Shown here in pieces: positions 34,660-45,067 of a stretch of DNA of 64,000 bases. The translations under genes were made by a program, and so were the position numbers. Every line of letters begins with the position of its first letter. The stretch's first letter is position 1. The stretch is from an uncultured Saccharospirillaceae bacterium. GTDB taxonomy: Bacteria; Pseudomonadota; Gammaproteobacteria; Pseudomonadales; Oceanobacteraceae. Location of the stretch: the NCBI GenBank assembly GCA_947503895.1, contig CANNFT010000002.1:1-64000 (forward strand), given 5' to 3'. The notes beneath the pieces are model-generated. The model searched no databases. It was given only the letters and a program-made list of their open reading frames with translations, and was not told the origin of the DNA.

Positions 34660-35247
34660 ATGGCCCTAAAACGCCTACTCTCAATTTCTGCATTAACTTT
34701 GGCTGTTGCAGCCTGTACTGGTGGTGGCGCTCAACAAGCGGACGTACCAGATTGTACTTACCCTGATGCCCCAGAAAAAGCCGCACCAGGTTGGGTTTGC
34801 GATGAGCCGGTAGCAGGTCTTTCCGTCTCTGCTGTCGGTTCAGCTGATAAATCAGCCGCTGGTCTAAACTTCATGAAGCAACAAGCCACCACGGCTGCTC
34901 GCGTGCAATTAGCACAGATGATGAAAGTACAAGTTCAAAATATGGTGAAACAATTCGCTGAAACCACCGGTGTGGGCGATAGCGAAACAGTTGATATGGT
35001 CAACAGTTCTGTGACGAAGCAAATCACCAATGAAACCTTGGTTGGCACACGCATGTATAAGTCTAAAACCAGCCCCAACGGCACACTCTACGTGCTAGTG
35101 GGCTTGGATGACGAAGCAGCCAGCAAGATTCATGAAACGGCTCTTAAAACGTCTATGAACAATGAGAAAGCGCTTTGGCAGAAGTTTCAGGCTAAGAAGG
35201 GCTTTGATGAGCTCGCGAAAGAAATTGCTGACATGAAGGCCGAGTAA
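34660..35247 (+). CDS. LPP20-family lipoprotein
   Basis: A 195-residue lipoprotein: signal peptide with lipobox LAVAAC (cysteine at residue 19), then PDCTYPDAPEKAAPGWVCDEP with a likely disulfide pair. The LPP20 domain follows, with ATTAARVQLAQMMKVQVQNM and YVLVGLDDE as the typical helix and strand. AAGGAG lies 6 bases before the ATG. LPP20 proteins include FlgP, which sits under the outer membrane around flagellar motors, but this assignment is not specific here. A strong terminator follows 45 bases after the stop. Confidence 0.75.
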   Translation: MALKRLLSISALTLAVAACTGGGAQQADVPDCTYPDAPEKAAPGWVCDEPVAGLSVSAVGSADKSAAGLNFMKQQATTAARVQLAQMMKVQVQNMVKQFAETTGVGDSETVDMVNSSVTKQITNETLVGTRMYKSKTSPNGTLYVLVGLDDEAASKIHETALKTSMNNEKALWQKFQAKKGFDELAKEIADMKAE

Positions 35248-35291
35248 TTCGCCTGAGAGATCGACTCCTCCTTTGATCTCTCGATCTAGTG

Positions 35292-35340
35292 GCAATAAAA
35301 AAACCCCAGAACACTCATGTGAACTGGGGTTTTTTATTGC
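35292..35340. terminator. Bidirectional terminator between the lipoprotein gene and purA
   Basis: Long inverted repeat: GCAATAAAAAAACCCCAG on the left and CTGGGGTTTTTTATTGC on the right, with a loop of about 14 bases. A T-run follows the GC stem in both directions, so it should end both the plus-strand lipoprotein transcript and the minus-strand purA transcript. Confidence 0.9.
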
Positions 35341-35363
35341 TCAAAGTGAGCGTCTACAGCAGA

Positions 35364-36662
<1,299 letters not shown>

Positions 36663-36679
36663 CTAAACGCTCAACGATA

Positions 36680-37864
36680 TTAAAGGGGTTGTACAATCCA
36701 CTGGTCATGCTTGATGACCAGCTCGGATGTGCAGCCTAATGCTGCGGCTGTATCTTCAGACGATAGCGCACATATCACGCGCTTGCCTTCGGATCTCAGT
36801 GTTTGAACTTGTTGCCATAAGGACGCATCTGCCGAAACGGGCGCAAAAATGCTGTCATTGATCGCGATGCTGTTGCTACGCGCATCGGGCGCACATTTAG
36901 ACCACTGGCGTAAATCGGCGCTAAACCCTGTAGCAGGTCTCGCTCGGCCAAATACCGCACCTGTTTCATCATAGCGTCCGCCTTTTGCTAACGCCTGACC
37001 GTGGCCTTCTACGTACGCAGCAAAGACGATACCTGTGTGATAATCAAATCCACGCAGTTCAGCCAAATCTAGGAAAATATCGACTTCTGGATAGCGAGCT
37101 AATATGGCGGAGCAAATCTGCTTTAAATTATCCAGCGATGCTTTTACATCCGCCACAGGCTGCAAGCTGGCAGCCGTTTCTAATATATCCAACGATCCAT
37201 TTAATCGAAGCAACTTTAAAAAGGCCGACTGCAACTCTGCGCCTTCGACGTGAGCCTCAACCAATCTTTCGTATTCCGTGACGGCCTTATTGTTCAGTGT
37301 TTCAAATAAACCTGCGGCTGCGGGCGCGGATAAATTCGCTGCCTCGACCAATGCTTTATAGATGCCGACGTGCCCTAAATCCAAATGGATTTTGGTTAAT
37401 CCCGCCTCTTGCAGACTCTCAATTAATAGAGACAGTACTTCTATATCTGCTGCTGGTCCGGCTTCGCCGTATATCTCAGCACCAATCTGCATGGGCGTCC
37501 GGCTTGTTAATAGACTGGATGCACGAGTATGCAGGACTGGGCCACAGTAAGAGAAACGGCTAACGCCTTCGCGTGGCCAGCTGTGAGCATCAATTCGCGC
37601 CACTTGAGGCGTAATGTCTGCACTCACGCCCATCATGCGGCCGGTAAGCTGGTCGGTCACTTTGAAGGTTTGTAATTCTAAGTCTCGACCCACACCGGTG
37701 AGTAGCGACTCAAGGAATTCAAGTTGTGGAGGTATAACGAGCTCGTAGCCCCAATGATGAAACGTATCCAGTGTGGTACGTCGAAGGGATTCTAACTGAC
37801 GAGCCTCAGGCGGCAAGAGTTCTTCGATACCGTCGGGCAGTAACCACCGGTCGGCTTGATTCAT
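36680..37864 (-). CDS. hisZ: ATP phosphoribosyltransferase regulatory subunit
   Basis: HisZ is a histidyl-tRNA synthetase paralogue that has lost tRNA charging and combines with a short HisG to form the first histidine biosynthesis enzyme. The 394-residue protein has the class II synthetase core (motif 2-like RFSYCGPVLHTR and motif 3-like KGGRYDETGAVFG) but no anticodon-binding domain, which separates it from HisS. It lies 23 bases upstream of purA, a pairing found across Pseudomonadales-type genomes. The presence of hisZ implies that this organism has a short-form HisG elsewhere. Confidence 0.94.
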   Translation of the reverse strand: MNQADRWLLPDGIEELLPPEARQLESLRRTTLDTFHHWGYELVIPPQLEFLESLLTGVGRDLELQTFKVTDQLTGRMMGVSADITPQVARIDAHSWPREGVSRFSYCGPVLHTRASSLLTSRTPMQIGAEIYGEAGPAADIEVLSLLIESLQEAGLTKIHLDLGHVGIYKALVEAANLSAPAAAGLFETLNNKAVTEYERLVEAHVEGAELQSAFLKLLRLNGSLDILETAASLQPVADVKASLDNLKQICSAILARYPEVDIFLDLAELRGFDYHTGIVFAAYVEGHGQALAKGGRYDETGAVFGRARPATGFSADLRQWSKCAPDARSNSIAINDSIFAPVSADASLWQQVQTLRSEGKRVICALSSEDTAAALGCTSELVIKHDQWIVQPL

Positions 37865-37892
37865 AATGAACTCGCTTAAATAGCTATGAGTT

Positions 37893-38090
37893 TTAACTGA
37901 CCAAAAACAACAGACCTACGCCGGCAATCATGCTGATTAAGCCCATCATGCGCAGGGTTTTGTCATCAATCACCGCCAATTGCGCGACAAGACGCCGCCA
38001 ACGGCTGGGATACAAGAAGGGCAATATGCCTTCGATGACCAACGCAAGACTGAATGCTATCAGCAGGTGTTTCCAGAAAGGACTGTCCAT
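37893..38090 (-). CDS. yjeT: DUF2065 (YjeT-like) small membrane protein
   Basis: From the ATG at 38090 this is a 65-residue protein with two membrane helices (about 6-25 and 45-63) and the motif EGILPFLYPSRWR, typical of DUF2065/YjeT proteins. The longer open frame to 38192 would run across a terminator and is not likely. It occupies the conserved hflC-yjeT-purA position seen in E. coli, here with hisZ inserted before purA. Function is unknown. Confidence 0.85.
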   Translation of the reverse strand: MDSPFWKHLLIAFSLALVIEGILPFLYPSRWRRLVAQLAVIDDKTLRMMGLISMIAGVGLLFLVS

Positions 38091-38106
38091 TTTCGGGTGC
38101 CACTTA

Positions 38107-38138
38107 CATAAAAAAACCGGGAACAAACCCGGTTTTGT
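38107..38138 (-). terminator. Terminator or attenuator between hflC and yjeT
   Basis: On the minus strand AAAACCGGG and CCCGGTTTT form a 9-base-pair stem around a 6-base loop, with a run of seven T residues following. It lies just after hflC and only 17 bases ahead of the yjeT start, so it must limit readthrough from hflKC into yjeT-hisZ-purA. Confidence 0.85.
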
Positions 38139-38247
38139 CGATTTTACACCTTTTTCACTCTGCACGCCAAGGGCAAAAAGTGAGCAAGACAAGGGGAAAG
38201 TCGGACGCTGGCAAAGGTCTTACCTTTACCAGCGTTCTGTCAATGGA

Positions 38248-39120
38248 CTATTTGCCCTTGCTATCCTTCATATAACGGAAGAAGTCGCTATCCGGTTTTA
38301 GCAGAAGGACATCTTCTTGGCCGTTAAAGGTTTCTTCATAAGCCTTCAAGCTACGTGTGAATGCGTAGAACTCTGGATCTTTGTTATACGCTTTAGCGTA
38401 TACCGCAGACGCTTTCGCATCGCCTTCACCTCGAGTGACTTCCGACTCACGGTAGGCTTCTGCCACCAATACCGTCTTTTGTCTGTCTGCATCAGCACGA
38501 ATACCTTCTGCTAGCTCTTTACCCTGTGAACGCAATTCACGAGCTTCACGCTCACGCTCTGCGGACATACGACGGTAAACGTTTTGCATTAGGTCATCAG
38601 GTAAGTCAATTCCCTTAACACGCATATCTAATACTTCAATACCGTACTGGGTAATGGCTTGTTCGTTCAAGATTTTCGTGATGTGTGCCATCAGCTCATC
38701 ACGTTCACCTGATACCACTTCCTGAACGGTGCGGTTAGCAAACTCAGCTCGTAAACCATCGTTGGTCAATGAGGCAAGTAAGCTCGCGGCACGCCAGCGA
38801 TCACCGGCTGTTGCTTTATAAAATGCACGCACGTTTTTAATGCGGTATTTAACAAAGCTGTCGACCACTAGGAATTTTTTGCCGACGGTTAGGAAACGCT
38901 CAGGACGCGCATCAAGGGTCAAAATTCGAGCATCGAAGCGCTTCACGTTTTCAAACAGCGGCACTTTAAAATGCACACCCGGCTCAATATCTTCGGAAAT
39001 AATCTCACCAAAACGCAGTTTAATGGCACGCTCAGTTTCGTTCACAATGAACAAGCTGGATGCCCCAATCATCAGTATCAGTATCGTCAGGATACCGACA
39101 AACATACCTTTAGGACTCAT
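38248..39120 (-). CDS. hflC: HflC, SPFH-domain modulator of FtsH
   Basis: HflC and HflK form a membrane cage that holds FtsH hexamers and controls their access to membrane substrates. The 290-residue protein has one N-terminal membrane helix (about 6-25) and an SPFH domain (NETERAIKLRFGEI, then VHFKVPLFENVKRFDARIL). A long helical region with AEREREARELRSQGKELAEG follows, and the family-typical end YAFTRSLKAYEETF. The ATG overlaps the hflK stop as ATGA. Confidence 0.95.
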   Translation of the reverse strand: MSPKGMFVGILTILILMIGASSLFIVNETERAIKLRFGEIISEDIEPGVHFKVPLFENVKRFDARILTLDARPERFLTVGKKFLVVDSFVKYRIKNVRAFYKATAGDRWRAASLLASLTNDGLRAEFANRTVQEVVSGERDELMAHITKILNEQAITQYGIEVLDMRVKGIDLPDDLMQNVYRRMSAEREREARELRSQGKELAEGIRADADRQKTVLVAEAYRESEVTRGEGDAKASAVYAKAYNKDPEFYAFTRSLKAYEETFNGQEDVLLLKPDSDFFRYMKDSKGK

Positions 39121-40307
39121 TGACGACCCTCCCTGCGGGTATTGGACTGACGAGAGCGAATTTCTTCAACCACACGATCAGCCAAGCGAGACATATCACT
39201 TTCATCGATGCCAGCCGCAGACGACGCTGCGTTGTTACGACGAGATGTTTCCATAATTTTATCCAACGGCAAGTACATCATGTTATTGCCGCCTTCAACA
39301 TCCACCAACACTTTGCTGGCATTGCCATATACTTTGGAGATGCTGTCTAAATACAAACGCTCGCGGGTAACTCGTGGAGCCTTTTTGTATTCTGATAACA
39401 AATTCGTGAAACGAGAAGCTTCACCATCGGCTTGCGCAATTACTTGCTCTTTATAAGCGTTGGCTTCTTCTAGCATACGCTGAGCTTTACCACGTGCTTC
39501 TGGCACAATGGTGTTTGCGTAAGCTTCTGCTTCGTTCACATAACGTTCTTTATCTAACTTGGCGCTTTGAACGTCATCGAATGCTGCTTTCACCTGAGCC
39601 GGTGCCGCTGCTTCTTTAATGTTCACTTTATCGACTTCAATACCCGTTTGGTAATTCGCCATGTATTTTTGTAGGCGCACACGGACATCAGCCGCTAACT
39701 GGGTACGACCACTGGTCAGTATTGGGTCCATGTTGGTAGAACCGACTTCATGACGAAGGGCAGATTCCGCGGCGTGGGCCAAACTTTGTTCAGGGTCTTC
39801 AACACGTAATGTGAAAGAGACAGGGTCGACTACGCGATACTGAACGTTCATCGCGACTTCCACCACGTTCTCATCTTGGGTCAGCATGAGTTCTTTTAAC
39901 TCAGCATTCCGTACATTTGTAACGTTGACTGCTTTTACGGTTTGCACCAAAGGCAATACAAATTGCAAGCCTGGCTCTAATGTGCGGTCGTATTTACCAA
40001 GGGTCAATACAACACCCCGTTGCTGTTCGTCGATGGTGTAAACCGATTTCCACGCTAACACGCCAATCAATATAATGAATACCAAGGCAATCATGCCGCC
40101 AATACCACCGCCGCTTGACGAAGGACCGGAGCCATTGCTCTTGTTCTTTTTGCCGCCAAACATGCCGTTTAGCTTATCCATTAATTGCTTTAGGGCTTCA
40201 TCTAAATCTGGAGGCCCTTGATTATTGCCTCCGCGATTATTGTTACCCCAAGGATCTTTGTTTTTATCGTTGTTATTGTTGCCGCCACCCGGCTCGTTCC
40301 AGGCCAT
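39117..40307 (-). CDS. hflK: HflK, SPFH-domain modulator of FtsH
   Basis: Partner of HflC in the FtsH-regulating cage. The start at 40307 (MAWNEPGGG) matches the family; a start at 40328 would add seven residues. The N-terminal 60 residues are glycine/asparagine-rich and face the cytosol. A membrane helix (about 78-97) and the SPFH domain (VVLTLGKYDRTLEPGLQFVLP) follow, then a long coiled-coil region containing KAQRMLEEANAYKEQVIAQA. The protein is 396 residues. It is coupled to hflC by a four-base overlap and follows hflX by about 125 bases. Confidence 0.95.
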   Translation of the reverse strand: MAWNEPGGGNNNNDKNKDPWGNNNRGGNNQGPPDLDEALKQLMDKLNGMFGGKKNKSNGSGPSSSGGGIGGMIALVFIILIGVLAWKSVYTIDEQQRGVVLTLGKYDRTLEPGLQFVLPLVQTVKAVNVTNVRNAELKELMLTQDENVVEVAMNVQYRVVDPVSFTLRVEDPEQSLAHAAESALRHEVGSTNMDPILTSGRTQLAADVRVRLQKYMANYQTGIEVDKVNIKEAAAPAQVKAAFDDVQSAKLDKERYVNEAEAYANTIVPEARGKAQRMLEEANAYKEQVIAQADGEASRFTNLLSEYKKAPRVTRERLYLDSISKVYGNASKVLVDVEGGNNMMYLPLDKIMETSRRNNAASSAAGIDESDMSRLADRVVEEIRSRQSNTRREGRQ

Positions 40308-40432
40308 AAGGACTCCGTGTACCGTCATAATGAAATGTATGATAACGACTGTCAGTCACCGTTGCGACTCACAGCCTATTTTTAATCCACCGTCTGACCC
40401 ATTAATGTTTATGCAGTCGACCGTGGAGGGTT

Positions 40433-41743
40433 TTATTCTTGCCAGAATTCTTTTTCTTGCGGGATATACCGGTCTGGCGCTACCCCCGCACGACTCAGTA
40501 TTTTTTGAAAATCCGCTTGTTCTAACCGAACATCTAAATGAATATTGCCGCTGTCATCAATGTGTTCTGCTTGCACAGCATTATTGCTGTATAGCAGTGC
40601 ACGTAATTGACCATCTGCGTGGGTCAGCTCAATGGTACCTTCAAACTGGGTAGTACTTAAACATTCGCCGATGCTTTGCTTGAGTAAATCTAATCCCAGC
40701 CCTTGCTGTGCACTCACCCATACTCGCCAAGGCTTTCCGGTTTCGTCACGATCAATTCTCGGACCGTGCTCAGGCATCAAATCAATTTTGTTAAATACTT
40801 GCAGCGTAGGACGATCGAGCGCATTAATTTCATCCAATACGATTTCCACTTGCTCCATATTTAACTGACGCTCATCGTCTGCCGCGTCAATCACATGTAG
40901 AAGCAAGTTAGCTTCGCTGGTTTCTTGCAATGTTGCTTTGAAGGCTTCGACCAGTTTATGGGGGAGATGGCGTATAAATCCAACCGTGTCCACCAGAACT
41001 ACTTCGCCCAGTCCATCAACCGCTAAGCGGCGCAATGTGGGGTCGAGTGTGGCAAATAACTGATCAGCTGCATAGACCTCTGCCTCAGTCATTGCGTTAA
41101 ATAATGTGGACTTCCCTGCATTGGTATAACCCACCAATGAAACCGTCGGCGTAGCAGAGCGTTTTCGTGCGCGTCGCCCTTGTTCACGCTGGCTGTTTAC
41201 TTTGGCCAGCCGCTTGTGAATCAATTTGATACGGTCACGCAATAATCGACGGTCAGACTCAAGCTGTGTTTCACCTGGTCCACGCAAACCGATTCCGCCT
41301 TTCTGACGTTCAAGGTGCGTCCAGCCTCTAATAAGACGCGTTGATTGGTGCTGTAATTGCGCCAATTCAACCTGAAGCTTACCTTCGTGGGTACGAGCCC
41401 GTTGCGCAAATATATCTAAGATCAAACCAGTGCGGTCTAATACTCGGCACTGTAGCTCTTGCTCAATATTTCGTTCCTGACTCGGAGATAATGCGTGATT
41501 AAACAACACCAGTTCGGCTTCGCAGTATTCGACAGCCTGACGAATTTCTTCAAGCTTGCCTTTACCGACAAAGGTGCGAGGTTGAGGGGCGGTACGGGAG
41601 CCTTTGATGAGAGCTAGCGGTGCACCGCCTGCGGAGCGAACCAGCTCTTCAAATTCTCGGGGATCTTCCCGGTCAGCGCCTTCTGGGAAATCTATGTGTA
41701 CCAGTATGGCGCCTTCGCCAGAATCGGGACGATCAAAAAACAA
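40433..41743 (-). CDS. hflX: Ribosome-associated GTPase HflX
   Basis: HflX splits stalled 70S ribosomes, for example after heat stress. The 436-residue protein has the N-terminal HflX domain, the coiled linker region with GGIGLRGPGETQLE, and a G domain with GYTNAGKSTLFN (G1), DTVGFIRHLPH (G3) and NKIDL (G4). The start is a TTG at 41743, with GGGG 6 bases upstream and the family-typical beginning MFFDRPDSGE, which also starts at TTG in P. aeruginosa as I recall. It lies 18 bases after hfq. Confidence 0.95.
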   Translation of the reverse strand: MFFDRPDSGEGAILVHIDFPEGADREDPREFEELVRSAGGAPLALIKGSRTAPQPRTFVGKGKLEEIRQAVEYCEAELVLFNHALSPSQERNIEQELQCRVLDRTGLILDIFAQRARTHEGKLQVELAQLQHQSTRLIRGWTHLERQKGGIGLRGPGETQLESDRRLLRDRIKLIHKRLAKVNSQREQGRRARKRSATPTVSLVGYTNAGKSTLFNAMTEAEVYAADQLFATLDPTLRRLAVDGLGEVVLVDTVGFIRHLPHKLVEAFKATLQETSEANLLLHVIDAADDERQLNMEQVEIVLDEINALDRPTLQVFNKIDLMPEHGPRIDRDETGKPWRVWVSAQQGLGLDLLKQSIGECLSTTQFEGTIELTHADGQLRALLYSNNAVQAEHIDDSGNIHLDVRLEQADFQKILSRAGVAPDRYIPQEKEFWQE

Positions 41744-41761
41744 CGGCTACCCCGAGTTTAA

Positions 41762-42007
41762 TTAATTAGTGGGTTCTTCTTTCTGTTCGGTTGGTGCCAA
41801 GCGAACATTTCGAGAAGGGACAACGGTAGAAATAGCATGCTTATAAACCATCTGACTGACGGTATTTTTCAATACAATCACGAACTGGTCGAAAGACTCG
41901 ACTTGCCCTTGCAGTTTGATGCCATTTACCAGGAATATAGACACAGGAATACGCTCTTTGCGAAGCGCATTTAAGTAAGGGTCTTGTAGCGAATGCCCTT
42001 TTGACAT
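41762..42007 (-). CDS. hfq: RNA chaperone Hfq
   Basis: Hexameric Sm-like protein that pairs small RNAs with mRNAs. From the ATG at 42007 it is an 81-residue protein: [20 protein letters not shown] (Sm1 with the proximal-face glutamine), [20 protein letters not shown], and the YKHAIST motif of Sm2. The C-terminal tail is short (about 15 residues) compared with E. coli Hfq. An open frame to 42055 is not used in the family. It sits between miaA and hflX as in most gammaproteobacteria. Confidence 0.96.
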   Translation of the reverse strand: MSKGHSLQDPYLNALRKERIPVSIFLVNGIKLQGQVESFDQFVIVLKNTVSQMVYKHAISTVVPSRNVRLAPTEQKEEPTN

Positions 42008-42066
42008 TATTTTTATCTCCTCTGAATTTGAGCTCAGCGCCCAACCCCCAAGCAAACGAGCGCGGA

Positions 42067-43038
42067 CTATGCCACAACTATGGATGCAGATGCCAGTATT
42101 TTCAAGGCTTTATCCACCCGATGGGGATCTTCACTTTCTAACCAGTGTAGGTGATTCCATCCTCGTAGCCAGGTTATCTGTCGCTTTGCCAATTGACGGG
42201 TCGCGATGATGCCTTTTTCGACCATTTCTTCGTGGGAAAGTTTACCGTCTAGAAAGTCCCAAACCTGTCGATAACCCACCGCACGTATGGCTGGTAAGTT
42301 TTCCTGCAGATCACCGCGCGCGTGAAGCGCACGTACTTCGTCGACAAATCCCTGTTTAATCATTTGTTCGAAGCGTAACGCAATTCGCTCATGGAGAGTT
42401 TTACGTTGTTCCGGACAAATCGCCAACTGAACCACATTATATGGAATCCGTTGGGCTTCTTGAGCTTGCCAGTGCTCTGTTAATGTTTTCCCGCTGACTA
42501 AGAATACTTCATATGCTCGTTGAATACGTTGTGGATCGTTTGGATTTAACCGTTCCGCTGATACGGGGTCCACTTCTGCAAGCTTGCTATGAACGTATGC
42601 CCAGCCATGTTGTCCGGCGAGTGCTTCAATTTGCTGTCGGATCGCATCATTCGCTTCCGGTAAATTGGCGGCACCTTCCAGTAAAAACTTAAAGTACAAC
42701 ATGGTACCGCCCACCAACAGGGGGATTTTGCCCCGCTCCGTGATCTCAGCCATTTCTCGCAGCGCATCTTGCCGAAAGTCCATCGCACTGTAGGGTTCTG
42801 ATGGATCTCGGATGTCGATGAGCTTATGGGGAAACTGCACAAGTTCGTCTTTCGTCGGCTTGGCCGTACCGATGTCCATATCACGGTACACCAGCGCACT
42901 ATCAACGGATATTAATTCACAAGGTAAATGTTTTGTCAGCTCACAGGCTAAATCTGTTTTGCCGGAAGCCGTCGGCCCCATCACAAATATGGCGGGAGGC
43001 AGTGCTTTAGCATTTAATTCATTCAATTGATCGGCCAC
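42067..43038 (-). CDS. miaA: tRNA dimethylallyltransferase
   Basis: Transfers a dimethylallyl group to A37 of tRNAs that read UNN codons. The 323-residue enzyme starts near the P-loop [11 protein letters not shown] (about 21-31), followed by [31 protein letters not shown] and the tRNA-binding [13 protein letters not shown] near the C terminus. It is 1 base away from the mutL stop, so probably co-transcribed and possibly coupled, and leads directly into hfq (59 bases). Confidence 0.96.
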   Translation of the reverse strand: MADQLNELNAKALPPAIFVMGPTASGKTDLACELTKHLPCELISVDSALVYRDMDIGTAKPTKDELVQFPHKLIDIRDPSEPYSAMDFRQDALREMAEITERGKIPLLVGGTMLYFKFLLEGAANLPEANDAIRQQIEALAGQHGWAYVHSKLAEVDPVSAERLNPNDPQRIQRAYEVFLVSGKTLTEHWQAQEAQRIPYNVVQLAICPEQRKTLHERIALRFEQMIKQGFVDEVRALHARGDLQENLPAIRAVGYRQVWDFLDGKLSHEEMVEKGIIATRQLAKRQITWLRGWNHLHWLESEDPHRVDKALKILASASIVVA

Positions 43039-43039
43039 C

Positions 43040-44953
43040 CTAACGCCCCCGCAGAAAAAGCTTATCTAGTTCGCTCATGGACAGCTGTGTCCAAGTTGGA
43101 CGACCGTGATTGCATTGACCACTTCGTTCCGTACGCTCCATGTCTCTTAAAAGCGCATTCATTTCTGCAATATTCAATTGTCGGTTGGCTCGCACTGATC
43201 CATGACAAGCCATGGAAGATAAAATTTCATTTCTAAACTCCGTCATATGTCGGCTGCTGCCGTGCTGACGAAAATCCTCTAAGACTTTAATGACCAATAA
43301 TTCGCTATTGGCATGACGCAATAAAACCGGCATCTGGCGTATGACCAATGATTCAGGCGCAATGCGCGCTAACTGAAACCCTAAGCTAGCCAAGTCTTCC
43401 ATATGTTGCTCAGCAATGTCCGCTTGTGCCTGGCTCACATTAATCGTTTCAGGAACCAGTAACGGTTGGGACTTTATCCCTTCTTGATCATAGGCGGTTT
43501 TCAGCCCTTCATAAGTGATGCGCTCATGCGCGGCGTGCATGTCAACCACGATGAGGCCGTGCTGATTTTGCGACAATATATAGATGCCGTGTAACTGGGC
43601 AATGGCAAATCCCAGCGGCGGCACTTCCGCATCATCCACAGGCGTTCCATTGACGGGCATAGCAGGCATAACAGACGGACTTGGCATTGGCCACGCAGCA
43701 GAAGGCGCTCCACTATTTTCAGTCACCCCCTCTCTCAGTTGTGCATAAGCTGCCATTTGTTCTTTTACCGCACCACTTTGTGGGCGTGAGTCGCCGTACA
43801 CAGGGGCGGCATTTGACGCTGCAAAAGGATTCAACGGTATTTTTTCTTGCGACTGAAATTCACCGGCGGCGACGCCCGTGATGGATTGTCTCTGTGTCGG
43901 CGTGGAGGCAGCGTCGCTTTCGTCAGCACGTTCTTCACCTGCCACAGACGGACGAACTTCACCCAGTGCCTTATGCAAGGTGCGAAATAAAAAGTCATGT
44001 ACTAAACGCCCATCTCGAAAACGGACTTCATGTTTTGTGGGGTGTACGTTTACATCCACCAGCGCAGGATCTAATTCCAAGTACAATACGAAAGCACTGT
44101 GCCGCCCGTGAAATAGTACATCTTGATACGCTTGGCGAATGGCGTGGGCAACGAGTTTGTCTCGCACAATTCGGCCATTCACGAAAAAGTACTGCATGTC
44201 TGCTTGGCTGCGATTAAAGGTGGGCAGCCCGACCCAGCCCCATAATTTAAGTCCCGCGGCTTCCATTTCAATACCCACGGCCTCATTCATAAATTGCGGG
44301 CTGAGCAACGTAGCGACACGCTTTTCTTTCTCGAACTCGGTTTTGGCAGGGCGCAATGAATGGATCACTTTCTGGTTATGTCGCAACTGGAAAGCCACAT
44401 CATAGCGGCTCAATGCCATGCGCTTGACGACTTCTTCGAGGTGATTAAATTCCGTTTTTTCAGTGCGCAAAAATTTACGACGAGCAGGAGTGTTAAAAAA
44501 TAAGTCTCGCATTTCGAGCGTCGTGCCTTGCGGATGCGCACAGGGCGATACTTCAGCCGCCATGTCGCGCCCTTCTGCGGTAACCTGCCAAGCGGTATCT
44601 TCGCCTTGTTCACAACTGCTCAACACCAAGCGAGAAACCGATGCGATGGAGGCCAATGCTTCGCCACGAAACCCTAAACTTTGCACGGATTCGAGGTCAT
44701 CGAGCTCTTTGATTTTACTGGTAGCATGACGAGATAGAGAAAGCGGCAAATCATCTTTGCTGATACCTGAACCGTTATCGCGAATGCGAATAAGCTTCAC
44801 CCCACCTTGTTCGACATCCACATCCACGCGGGTAGCGCCAGCATCCAAACTGTTTTCCACGAGTTCTTTAACAACGTTCGCGGGACGCTCCACCACTTCT
44901 CCAGCCGCTATTTGGTTGGCGAGTCGAGGCGTCAGCACTTGGATGCGATTCAT
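43040..44953 (-). CDS. mutL: DNA mismatch repair protein MutL with endonuclease motif
   Basis: MutL couples mismatch recognition by MutS to strand incision and excision. The N-terminal GHKL ATPase shows [16 protein letters not shown] and [13 protein letters not shown], and a proline/alanine-rich linker (about 340-450) leads to the dimerisation domain. There, [12 protein letters not shown] (about 471-482 from this start) fits the DQHA-x2-E-x4-E metal motif of MutL nickases, so this MutL should cut DNA itself, as in bacteria without MutH. I use the ATG at 44953 (MNRIQVLTP); an in-frame start at 44965 adds four residues. The protein is 637 residues. Confidence 0.96.
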   Translation of the reverse strand: MNRIQVLTPRLANQIAAGEVVERPANVVKELVENSLDAGATRVDVDVEQGGVKLIRIRDNGSGISKDDLPLSLSRHATSKIKELDDLESVQSLGFRGEALASIASVSRLVLSSCEQGEDTAWQVTAEGRDMAAEVSPCAHPQGTTLEMRDLFFNTPARRKFLRTEKTEFNHLEEVVKRMALSRYDVAFQLRHNQKVIHSLRPAKTEFEKEKRVATLLSPQFMNEAVGIEMEAAGLKLWGWVGLPTFNRSQADMQYFFVNGRIVRDKLVAHAIRQAYQDVLFHGRHSAFVLYLELDPALVDVNVHPTKHEVRFRDGRLVHDFLFRTLHKALGEVRPSVAGEERADESDAASTPTQRQSITGVAAGEFQSQEKIPLNPFAASNAAPVYGDSRPQSGAVKEQMAAYAQLREGVTENSGAPSAAWPMPSPSVMPAMPVNGTPVDDAEVPPLGFAIAQLHGIYILSQNQHGLIVVDMHAAHERITYEGLKTAYDQEGIKSQPLLVPETINVSQAQADIAEQHMEDLASLGFQLARIAPESLVIRQMPVLLRHANSELLVIKVLEDFRQHGSSRHMTEFRNEILSSMACHGSVRANRQLNIAEMNALLRDMERTERSGQCNHGRPTWTQLSMSELDKLFLRGR

Positions 44954-45067
44954 AATTAGTAACAATGCTATGGGTGAGGAGGCGACATTTTACACAAGCC
45001 TCACGGCCAGCGCGACGATTGAATCTAGGAAGCGTGGGCCGTGAAATGGAATGGGTCAGTATCGGCG

